Shown here one piece after another: positions 1 through 5,544 of a DNA stretch of 5,544 bases. The position numbers were made by a program, and so were the translations under genes. The stretch is from CAZTVF01 sp964616985 (GTDB lineage Bacteria > Planctomycetota > Phycisphaerae > SM23-33). Location of the stretch: the NCBI GenBank assembly GCA_964616985.1, contig CAZTVF010000198.1:1-5544 (forward strand). Direction: 5' to 3'. The first letter of the stretch is position 1. Each line of letters opens with the position of its first letter. The notes under the pieces are model-generated. The model did not search any database and was not told the origin of the DNA. It worked only from the letters and a program-made list of their open reading frames with translations.

Positions 1-3
1 ACT

Positions 4-65
4 CCTCTCCCTTCAGGGAGAGGTCGGGCCGCAGGCCCGGGTGAGGGTGCTGCTGGATTCGAGCC
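4..65. repeat. GC-rich double-hairpin repeat, copy 1
   Basis: First of three copies of one intergenic repeat. It consists of a 9-bp inverted repeat (CCTCTCCCT / AGGGAGAGG), then a 6-bp inverted repeat CGGGCC-GCA-GGCCCG, then GTGAGGGTGC. This copy has one extra T in the first loop. It shares the trailing GCTGCTGGAT(T)CGAGCC with copy 3, so the repeated unit there extends beyond the hairpins. The pattern resembles the REP-like families scattered between genes in many bacterial genomes. That it is dispersed genome-wide is inference; the similarity of the three local copies is seen directly. Confidence 0.85.
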
Positions 66-162
66 GCAGGCACGGGACGATGCCGAGACGCCGGAAGAAT
101 CGCCAGTGTGGAAGACCGACCCACGCAGTGGGCCGGCTTTGGGAAGGAGCCCCCCGCGCAAC
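66..162. other. Spacer between repeat copies, no gene seen
   Basis: About 97 nt separating repeat copy 1 from the tandem pair. I see no credible reading frame, promoter or RNA structure. The open frames crossing it translate the flanking repeats and have no ribosome binding site or recognisable protein pattern. Confidence 0.5.
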
Positions 163-209
163 CCCTCTCCCTCAGGGAGAGGTCGGGCCGCAGGCCCGGG
201 TGAGGGTGC
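163..209. repeat. GC-rich double-hairpin repeat, copy 2
   Basis: The most regular copy. The 9-bp arms at 164-172 and 174-182 are separated by a single C. The second hairpin has arms at 184-189 and 193-198 with loop GCA. CCCTC at the start can also pair with GAGGG at 203-207, so the whole element can fold on itself. It lies head to tail with copy 3 at a 48-bp period. Confidence 0.85.
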
Positions 210-210
210 C

Positions 211-271
211 CCCTCTCCCTCAGGGAGAGGTCGGGCCGCAAGCCCGGGTGAGGGTGCTGCTGGATCGAGCC
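211..271. repeat. GC-rich double-hairpin repeat, copy 3
   Basis: Third copy, directly following copy 2 in the same orientation. A G-to-A change in the second hairpin (GCAAGCCCG instead of GCAGGCCCG) breaks one stem pair. The 3' flank GCTGCTGGATCGAGCC matches that of copy 1. It ends 28 nt beyond the stop codon of the exported-protein gene, so its hairpins would lie in the 3' end of that transcript and could stabilise or terminate it. No T-run follows, so it is not called a terminator. Confidence 0.85.
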
Positions 272-299
272 AACCTACGCTCCGCGCCCAACGCACCGA

Positions 300-1292
300 T
301 TACAGCTTCTTGAAGTCCTTGATCTCGAGCAACTCTTCGGCGACCTCGGTGGGGATGCGGAGGAGGAGCTTCCTGGGGACGCTCGCGCCGGGCCACTTGG
401 CCACGGTGAAGGTGAACAGGCCCAGCTTGTTGCCCGTGGCGGTGTCGAGCTCGAACCCCAGCGAGGTGGCCTCGCGGTGGGCCTTGCCCTGGTCGTCCTG
501 CAGGGCGACTTCCTTCATCTCGCACGGGAAGAGGCCCACGTACTTCCAGTCGAGCTTGAACTGCACGCTGTAGGCCGGCACGCTCTCGCGCGAGGGTTTC
601 TCCAGGGTCGCCGCGGCGGCCTTGACGACCTCCACCGACTTGACGCCCTTGCTGTCCTTGACCTGTGTGCTGGAGCCCTCGGCATAGTCGAGGATGGCCT
701 GGCTGAACTTCTTGCCGATCAGCACCTCGAAGCCGCCCTTGAGGTCGGCGAATCGCGACTCGACCATCTCCATCACGTCCACGCAGCCCTGGAAGTCGGA
801 GGTCTGCCACTTGGACTTTTCGTCATCGAACAGCCAGCGGGCGCCGATCACGCGGTCGCCCGGCGTGAACTCCAGCCGCACGATCACCATCCGCTCCTTC
901 TGGCCCTCGGCCGCCTTGGCGTAGAGGCCCACGACGCGGTAGCGCCCCGACACCAGCACCTTCGGCAGGTAGGCCGACTTGGCCGCGATGCGGACCATCA
1001 CGCCGCGATCGGGGAAGGCCTCGCCGACCCATTCGAGGCTGGCGCCGAAGGCCTTCTCCAGGCGGGACCAGTCCTGCCAGAACGCGCCCTTGGAGGCGGC
1101 GAAGTCCTTCAGCACCGCCGGCGGCGCGCCCTGGCGGTCGTCGCGGACGTCGATTGTGAAGCCGTTGATCGCGCCGAGGTTCTTGACGCAGTCAGCCAGC
1201 GAGGCATTCTTGAGATCGAACGACTCAGCCGCCGCCGCGGGCAGGCAGCAGGACAGGACCAAGGCCACCAGGGTAAGCATCCGTGTGTGCAT
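300..1292 (-). CDS. Exported protein with STN-like N-terminal motif, unknown function
   Basis: Protein of 330 residues. Residues 1-22 look like a Sec signal peptide: MHTR, a hydrophobic core (MLTLVALVLSCCLP), then AAAA with likely cleavage before E23. Residues 24-90 (SFDLKNASLADCVKNLG..., then a GAFWQDWSRLEKAFGASLEWV segment) resemble the short STN/secretin-like repeat found in planctomycete exported proteins, where 'F-D-L-K-x-A-x-L' is followed by 'FW-x-x-x-x-x-L'. The rest has alternating beta-type strands, and the last 100 or so residues look like a beta-sandwich. No catalytic motif is visible. The start is set by AAAGGA 6 nt upstream; the frame stays open further upstream, but that part only translates a noncoding repeat. 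It lies 315 nt behind the zinc-ribbon gene and is probably transcribed separately. The coding call is firm; the domain assignment is tentative. Confidence 0.85.
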   Translation of the reverse strand: MHTRMLTLVALVLSCCLPAAAAESFDLKNASLADCVKNLGAINGFTIDVRDDRQGAPPAVLKDFAASKGAFWQDWSRLEKAFGASLEWVGEAFPDRGVMVRIAAKSAYLPKVLVSGRYRVVGLYAKAAEGQKERMVIVRLEFTPGDRVIGARWLFDDEKSKWQTSDFQGCVDVMEMVESRFADLKGGFEVLIGKKFSQAILDYAEGSSTQVKDSKGVKSVEVVKAAAATLEKPSRESVPAYSVQFKLDWKYVGLFPCEMKEVALQDDQGKAHREATSLGFELDTATGNKLGLFTFTVAKWPGASVPRKLLLRIPTEVAEELLEIKDFKKL

Positions 1293-1298
1293 CGGAAT

Positions 1299-1304
1299 TC
1301 CTTT
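1299..1304 (-). promoter_or_regulatory. Ribosome binding site of the exported-protein gene
   Basis: On the minus strand AAAGGA lies 6 nt before the ATG at 1292. It decides the start: the longer open frame reaching 1538 has no comparable site, and its extra N-terminal residues are a translation of the intergenic repeat. Confidence 0.75.
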
Positions 1305-1378
1305 CGCTCCGTCGGGACACAAAGCAACCAGATAGCATCGACAGGAACGGGGATCGGGCTTGAGGCGAATCGTGGGGG

Positions 1379-1427
1379 AAGAGGTCGTAGGTCGTAGGCA
1401 GTAGGTCGTAGGGGAAGAGCTTCGCGT
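1379..1427 (+). repeat. 49-bp direct repeat, copy A
   Basis: Identical over 49 bp to 3855-3903. It is built on a heptamer: GTCGTAG, GTCGTAG, the variant GCAGTAG, GTCGTAG, then GGGGAAGAGCTTCGCGT. It starts 86 nt upstream of the exported-protein start codon. An imperfect inverted copy lies at 3999-4031. Exact identity across 2.4 kb in noncoding DNA indicates a dispersed repeat or a conserved element rather than chance. Confidence 0.9.
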
Positions 1428-1490
1428 AAGCAATCGCCCGGCCGCGCATGCCGGCGCGAGTACGCCTTCGGCATGGCACCACATGGCACT

Positions 1491-1526
1491 CGGTGCCACC
1501 CCCAAACTTGTTTGGGGGTGGCACCG
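1491..1526. repeat. Perfect 17-bp inverted repeat with TT loop
   Basis: CGGTGCCACCCCCAAAC (1491-1507) pairs completely with GTTTGGGGGTGGCACCG (1510-1526), leaving a two-base loop. TGGCACC at 1474-1480 can compete for the left arm (GGTGCCA, 1492-1498). The direct repeat ATGGCAC occurs at 1473-1479 and 1483-1489. It lies 81 nt behind the zinc-ribbon gene. No T-run follows on either strand, so a REP/palindromic-repeat role is likelier than a classical intrinsic terminator, though it could still protect or end the upstream transcript. Confidence 0.85.
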
Positions 1527-1552
1527 TCTTGGCTGCACATTGGGAAGGCCGC

Positions 1553-1567
1553 CAGCCTTTCAGGCTG
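1553..1567. repeat. Small hairpin CAGCCT-TTC-AGGCTG
   Basis: Perfect 6-bp stem with a three-base loop, embedded in GGCCGCCAGCCTTTCAGGCT. It looks like one end of another palindromic intergenic repeat. Only one copy is present here, so repeat status is inferred. Confidence 0.5.
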
Positions 1568-1571
1568 CAAG

Positions 1572-1601
1572 GCGCTGCGGCACCCGATGCGGTCGCAGCG
1601 C
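1572..1601 (-). terminator. Hairpin just behind the zinc-ribbon gene, possible terminator
   Basis: GCGCTGCG (1572-1579) pairs with CGCAGCGC (1594-1601) as a perfect 8-bp GC-rich stem with a 14-nt loop. It begins 6 nt after the stop codon at 1608. The position suits the end of the dnaJ-grpE-fmdB transcript. No U-tract follows, so termination is only possible, not shown. Confidence 0.35.
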
Positions 1602-1607
1602 GGAACG

Positions 1608-1988
1608 CTACTTCTTCCTGGCGCTCTTGGAGGCGGTTTTGGGCGGGCTCTTGGGCTCGCTGGTGGTGCTGGCGGCGGGGGTGCTGCTCGTGCCGGTGGT
1701 GCTGGGGGTGCTGGCCGGCGTGGGGGCGCTCTTGTCGCTGGCGCTCGTGGAGGAGCTGGACGCGCTCGAGGCGGTGTCTTTCTGGGCGGCCTGCCTGTAG
1801 GAGTCGCTGCGGTAGTCGGTCTGGTAGAACCCACTGCCCTTGAAGATGATCCCCGCGCCCGTGCCGATCAGCCGGCGAAGCTTGTTCGCCTTGCACTCGG
1901 GGCACTTGCGGAGCGGCTTGGCCACGATCGAGTGAAACGCTTCAAACGCGTGTCCGCACGCGTCGCACTTGTAGTCATACGTCGGCAT
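1608..1988 (-). CDS. FmdB-family zinc-ribbon protein
   Basis: Protein of 126 residues. The N terminus MPTYDYKCDACGHAFE is the signature of the FmdB / CxxC_CxxC_SSSS family. Two CxxC knuckles, C8-C11 and C29-C32, form a single zinc ribbon, followed by the family's GAGIIFKGSGFYQTDY segment (about 44-59). Residues 61-126 are a low-complexity Ser/Thr/Ala/Pro tail ending in a basic stretch (KTASKSARKK). A serine-rich tail is usual in the family, but this one is long. The name comes from a putative regulator in a formamidase/amidase cluster; no biochemical role is established. The start at 1988 is fixed by AGGAGG 9 nt upstream; an in-frame ATG at 2009 would put that site inside the gene. It follows grpE by 64 nt and probably shares its transcript. 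Confidence 0.9.
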   Translation of the reverse strand: MPTYDYKCDACGHAFEAFHSIVAKPLRKCPECKANKLRRLIGTGAGIIFKGSGFYQTDYRSDSYRQAAQKDTASSASSSSTSASDKSAPTPASTPSTTGTSSTPAASTTSEPKSPPKTASKSARKK

Positions 1989-1997
1989 CGAAAACAA

Positions 1998-2003
1998 CCT
2001 CCT
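1998..2003 (-). promoter_or_regulatory. Ribosome binding site of the zinc-ribbon gene
   Basis: A full AGGAGG on the minus strand, 9 nt before ATG at 1988. It is the strongest Shine-Dalgarno match in the window and rules out the upstream in-frame ATG at 2009. Confidence 0.8.
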
Positions 2004-2052
2004 GTCCAAATCAGGACCACGTCACAAACAAGACAACGCCCGGCGGGCCGCC

Positions 2053-2637
2053 CTACTCCTTCGCCGGTTCCTTCGAGACGATCACCATCGCCGGGCGCAG
2101 CGTGCGGCCCTTGAGGCCGTAGCCCTTCTGCAGCTCGCGAACGACCGTATTCGGCGGCACCTTGTCGGTCTCTTCCTGAAGCACAGCCGAGTGATGCTCG
2201 GGGTCGAAGGGCTGGCCTTCGGCGTGGATCTCGACGAGGCCGAAGTTCTTCAGCGACTCCAGCATCTTGTCGTGCATGAGCTTGAGGCCCGCGGCCAGAG
2301 GGTCGTCCTGGCTCTTGGCCGTTGCGGCGGCCGCCAGGGCCCGCTCCATGTCATCCAGGATGACCAGCATGGCCTTAATGATCGACTCGTTGCCGAAGTC
2401 GTGGGCGTGCGAGATATCCTTCTGCACGCGCTTCTGGTAGTTCACGTAGTCGGCCGACAGCCTCTGCAGGCGGGCCAGCAGGTTGTCGCGTTCGGCCGCA
2501 AGGGCGGCCACGTCACCGGCGGGCGTCGCCTCGGCCGGCGCGCCCTCGGGGGCGGGGGCGTCTGCGGCAGCGGCGTTATCGGCGGGCGCCTGCTCAGCGG
2601 GCTTTTCGGGATCCGAGTGCGAATGATGATGCTTCAT
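2053..2637 (-). CDS. grpE: Nucleotide exchange factor GrpE
   Basis: Cytoplasmic co-chaperone that releases ADP from DnaK; GrpE normally acts as a dimer. The protein has 194 residues, close to the usual 190-200. Residues 1-42 are a disordered Ala/Pro/Glu-rich leader beginning MKHHHSHSD. Residues 43-135 form the long dimerising helix and four-helix bundle region, with the conserved ADYVNYQKRVQKD and LDDMERAL stretches. Residues 141-187 are the beta-wing domain with the family signature: GQPFDPEHHSAV, then GYGLKGRTLRPAMVIV. The ATG at 2637 has GAGG 7 nt upstream. It starts 21 nt after the dnaJ stop, so the two are almost certainly co-transcribed. The histidine-rich start is unusual; the rest is typical. 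Confidence 0.97.
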   Translation of the reverse strand: MKHHHSHSDPEKPAEQAPADNAAAADAPAPEGAPAEATPAGDVAALAAERDNLLARLQRLSADYVNYQKRVQKDISHAHDFGNESIIKAMLVILDDMERALAAAATAKSQDDPLAAGLKLMHDKMLESLKNFGLVEIHAEGQPFDPEHHSAVLQEETDKVPPNTVVRELQKGYGLKGRTLRPAMVIVSKEPAKE

Positions 2638-2644
2638 GAATAAC

Positions 2645-2648
2645 CCTC
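2645..2648 (-). promoter_or_regulatory. Ribosome binding site of grpE
   Basis: GAGG on the minus strand, 7 nt before ATG at 2637, within the 21-nt dnaJ-grpE gap. It supports the start that includes the histidine-rich N terminus. Confidence 0.65.
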
Positions 2649-2658
2649 GTCGCGCCGG

Positions 2659-3786
2659 TTACTTTTCCGGGGCGAAATATGCCTTGAGCTTGTCCAGGAA
2701 CGTCTTTCGGGCCGGCGTGATGTCGGCCTCTTCGGTGGCGGCCAACTGCTCCAGCAGTTCGCGCTGCCGCTTGGAAACTTTGCGCGGGACCTCGATCATG
2801 ACCTGCACGTACTGGTCGCCCTTTCGCCCGCCCCGCGCGTCGGGCAGGCCGCGACCTTTCATACGGATGACCTCGGCGTTCTGCGTGCCGGCGGGCACGT
2901 CCAGGTCTTCCTGCCCGCTGAGCGTGGGCACGGCCACCTTGCCGCCCAGCGCCGCCTGCGTGTAGCTGATGGGCACCTGGCACAGCAGGTCCTCGCCGCG
3001 CCGCGTCAGCAGCGGGTGGTTCTGCACGCGGATGTAGACGTGCAGGTCGCCGCGGCCTTCGCCGGTGGCCCCGGGCTCGCCTTCGCCGCGAATGCGGACC
3101 ACCTGGCCCTCGTGCACGCCGGGCGGGATGTGCACCGTCAGCATGCGTTTCTTCCGCGCCCGCCCGCTGCCGTTGCAGCCGCCGCAGCGATCCTTCACGA
3201 TGCTGCCGCGGCCCTTGCACGTGGGGCAGGCCGTCACGCGGACGCTGTAGCCGAAGAAGCCCGCCACCTGCTGCTGCACCTTGCCGTACCCGCCGCAGGT
3301 GGAACACTTCTGCGTGCTGGTGCCGGGCTTGGCGCCCGTGCCCGAGCACGTCTCGCAAAAATCCATGCGCTCGAATTCGAGCGTCTGCTCTACGCCGGTG
3401 GCCACCTGGTTGAGCGTGAGCTCCACCTCGGTCTCCAGGTCCAGGCCGCGGTCGGCCGCGTGCCCGCCCTGCCCGCCGCCCATGCCGCCGAAGATGTCCT
3501 CGAACATCGAGAAGATGTCGCCGAACCCCATGTTCGAGAAGTCGTGCACGCCAGCGCCCCGCAGGCCCTCGTGCCCGAAGCGGTCGTACCGCTGCCGCTT
3601 GGCCGGGTCGGAGAGCACCTCGTAGGCCTCGGCGAGCTCCTTGAATTTCTTCTCGGCCTCGCCCTTGTCGCCGCGTGCGTTGTCGGGGTGGTGCTTCAAC
3701 GCGCCCTTGCGGTAGGCGCGCTTGATGTCCTCGGCCGAGGCGGCCTTGTCCACGCCGAGCACTTCGTAGTAATCACGTTTTTCCAT
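2659..3786 (-). CDS. dnaJ: Co-chaperone DnaJ (type I, Hsp40)
   Basis: Protein of 375 residues, the full length of a class I DnaJ. The J domain spans about 4-70 with the HPD motif at 33-35, which triggers DnaK ATP hydrolysis. A Gly/Phe-rich linker (about 71-111) contains DIFSMFEDIFGGMGGG. Four CxxCxGxG zinc repeats lie at 144-151 (CETCSGTG), 161-168 (CSTCGGYG), 187-194 (CPTCKGRG) and 201-208 (CGGCNGSG). The C-terminal client-binding domains run from about 215 to 345. All key residues are intact. It is the first gene of a dnaJ-grpE-fmdB group and follows groEL after 332 nt. Its ribosome binding site is weak (AGG 8 nt before ATG). No heat-shock operator was recognised in front of it. Confidence 0.98.
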   Translation of the reverse strand: MEKRDYYEVLGVDKAASAEDIKRAYRKGALKHHPDNARGDKGEAEKKFKELAEAYEVLSDPAKRQRYDRFGHEGLRGAGVHDFSNMGFGDIFSMFEDIFGGMGGGQGGHAADRGLDLETEVELTLNQVATGVEQTLEFERMDFCETCSGTGAKPGTSTQKCSTCGGYGKVQQQVAGFFGYSVRVTACPTCKGRGSIVKDRCGGCNGSGRARKKRMLTVHIPPGVHEGQVVRIRGEGEPGATGEGRGDLHVYIRVQNHPLLTRRGEDLLCQVPISYTQAALGGKVAVPTLSGQEDLDVPAGTQNAEVIRMKGRGLPDARGGRKGDQYVQVMIEVPRKVSKRQRELLEQLAATEEADITPARKTFLDKLKAYFAPEK

Positions 3787-3854
3787 CGAGTATGCCTATC
3801 GCCTTGCCCGTTCTTACGTCACGCATGCGGACAAAGTCAGGCTAGCTTACCAGA

Positions 3855-3903
3855 AAGAGGTCGTAGGTCGTAGGCAGTAGGTCGTAGGGGAAGAGCTTCG
3901 CGT
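3855..3903 (+). repeat. 49-bp direct repeat, copy B
   Basis: Exact copy of 1379-1427 in the same orientation, with the same GTCGTAG heptamer structure and the same GGGGAAGAGCTTCGCGT end. It begins 68 nt upstream of the dnaJ start, a placement similar to that of copy A before the exported-protein gene. Homology stops abruptly on the right: CACCAAG follows here, against AAGCAAT after copy A. Confidence 0.9.
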
Positions 3904-3998
3904 CACCAAGCTCTCGGCACTCGCTCGCCTTTCGGCGCTGTTTGTGGCTCACAATCCCTGCTCACGCTGCCCACGGGCACGGCCTGCTGTTTCTTCTT

Positions 3999-4031
3999 TC
4001 CCTACGACCTATTGCCTACGACCTACGACCT
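3999..4031 (-). repeat. Inverted, diverged copy C of the heptamer repeat
   Basis: Reverse complement of 3858-3890 with 31 of 33 positions identical; the central heptamer variant differs (ATTGCC against ACTGCC). Copies B and C face each other across 108 nt, so they could pair as a long-range stem or be the ends of a small nonautonomous element. Further TTACGACC fragments follow at about 4035-4055, suggesting decayed heptamers. Confidence 0.8.
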
Positions 4032-4056
4032 TCTTTACGACCTTCTGTTACGACCA

Positions 4057-4086
4057 CAGGGGCGCTCCGTTGCCGAAGCGCCCCTG
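4057..4086 (-). terminator. Hairpin behind groEL, probable terminator
   Basis: CAGGGGCGCT (4057-4066) pairs perfectly with AGCGCCCCTG (4077-4086) across a 10-nt loop. It lies 32 nt beyond the groEL stop and is the strongest structure there. On the minus strand it is followed by TGGTCGTAACAG rather than a U-tract, so termination is likely from position and stem strength but not canonical. Confidence 0.55.
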
Positions 4087-4098
4087 CTGTTTGCTCTT

Positions 4099-4118
4099 CA
4101 ATCCGCAATCCGCAATTC
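4099..4118. repeat. 7-bp tandem repeat abutting the groEL stop
   Basis: CAATCCG occurs twice and is followed by the partial CAATTC, ending directly at the groEL stop codon (complement of 4119-4121). It is short, and no function is evident. Confidence 0.6.

Positions 4119-5544
<1,426 letters not shown>

Larger units (their letters stand above)
1293..1607. other. 315-nt spacer rich in repeats and hairpins, no gene
   Basis: The gap between the zinc-ribbon gene and the exported-protein gene. From high to low coordinates it holds an 8-bp hairpin just after the fmdB-family stop, a 6-bp hairpin, a perfect 17-bp hairpin and a 49-bp heptamer-type repeat. The last 86 nt (1293-1378) should contain the promoter of the exported-protein gene; I find no convincing -35/-10 pair there. 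Open frames through the region (translating as CHPQT..LGVAP and PTTYCLRPTT) are repeat translations, not genes. Confidence 0.7.
3787..4118. other. 332-nt spacer between groEL and dnaJ, no gene
   Basis: It contains the 7-bp tandem repeat and hairpin behind groEL, the inverted repeat copy (3999-4031), about 108 nt of unique sequence, the 49-bp repeat copy (3855-3903) and a 68-nt dnaJ leader (3787-3854). A dnaJ promoter is expected in the leader or repeat, but I see no convincing sigma-70-like pair. No CIRCE operator is present. Open frames here translate the repeats. Confidence 0.7.

Noticed and set aside
163..271. CRISPR array from the tandem repeats
   Set aside because: Copies are directly adjacent with no spacers, they contain two internal hairpins, and no cas gene is present.
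1230..1250. Lipoprotein signal (LSCC) in the exported protein
   Set aside because: The residues before the cysteines do not fit the lipobox well, and a better signal peptidase I site (AAAA before E23) follows.
477..1397. Long plus-strand open frame opposite the exported-protein gene (306 codons)
   Set aside because: It is an antisense shadow in G+C-rich DNA, with a His/Leu/Ala-rich composition, no recognisable domain and no ribosome binding site. The minus-strand gene has a signal peptide and a good RBS.
1293..1538. Upstream extension of the exported-protein gene by 82 codons
   Set aside because: The added residues translate the palindromic and heptamer repeats (including PTTYCLRPTT), would bury the signal peptide, and ignore the AAAGGA site before 1292.
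1473..2114. Plus-strand open frame (213 codons) across the fmdB-family gene and spacer
   Set aside because: It translates the palindrome and the antisense of the Ser/Thr/Ala-rich tail (a Gly/Ala run). It has no family resemblance.
3787..3854. Sigma-70-type promoter before dnaJ
   Set aside because: The best minus-strand pair (CTGACT with GTAAGA at a 17-nt spacing) matches the -10 consensus too poorly to report.
3016..3873. Plus-strand open frame of 285 codons opposite dnaJ
   Set aside because: It is the antisense of an unmistakable DnaJ with intact J domain and zinc repeats; its translation is low-complexity Ala/Val/Leu/His.
3904..3960. CIRCE heat-shock operator near GGCACTCGCTCGCC
   Set aside because: Only one half resembles GCACTC; the matching GAGTGC arm after 9 nt is absent. 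The same applies to the GCACTC near 1486. A CIRCE, if any, would be expected before groES, outside the window.

Overview
The window is G+C-rich bacterial chromosome with every credible gene on the minus strand. Read in the direction of transcription (high to low coordinates) it carries groEL (5' end beyond the window), dnaJ, grpE, a small FmdB-family zinc-ribbon gene and an exported protein with an STN-like N-terminal motif. The chaperone sequences, the dnaJ-grpE order with no dnaK or hrcA between, the exported protein and the repeat-rich spacers together suggest a planctomycete-type (PVC group) bacterium. That assignment is an inference from recalled family patterns; no database was searched.

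Layout: 1-299 holds three copies of a roughly 48-bp GC-rich double-hairpin repeat and no gene. 300-1292 is the exported protein. 1293-1607 is a spacer holding a 49-bp direct repeat, a perfect 17-bp-stem hairpin and two smaller hairpins. 1608-1988 is the zinc-ribbon gene, 2053-2637 grpE and 2659-3786 dnaJ; these three are tightly spaced and look like one operon. 3787-4118 is a second spacer with an exact copy of the 49-bp repeat, an imperfect inverted copy, a strong hairpin behind groEL and a 7-bp tandem repeat. 4119-5544 is groEL without its first 64 or so codons.

Functionally this is a protein-folding cluster. GroEL encloses and folds client proteins. DnaJ delivers clients to DnaK and stimulates its ATPase, and GrpE exchanges DnaK nucleotide; DnaK itself must be encoded elsewhere. 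The zinc-ribbon protein has no established function and appears to be a transcriptional passenger of dnaJ-grpE. The exported protein is separated by a repeat-laden 315-nt gap, has its own strong ribosome binding site and is probably a separate unit.

The coding part is ordinary housekeeping. The less ordinary content is in the spacers (at least three unrelated dispersed-type repeat families in about 950 noncoding bases), in the GroEL C terminus, which lacks the usual Gly-Gly-Met tail, and in the exported protein of unknown role. I see no phage, insertion sequence, CRISPR array, RNA gene or defence system, and no clear evidence of a previously undescribed system.
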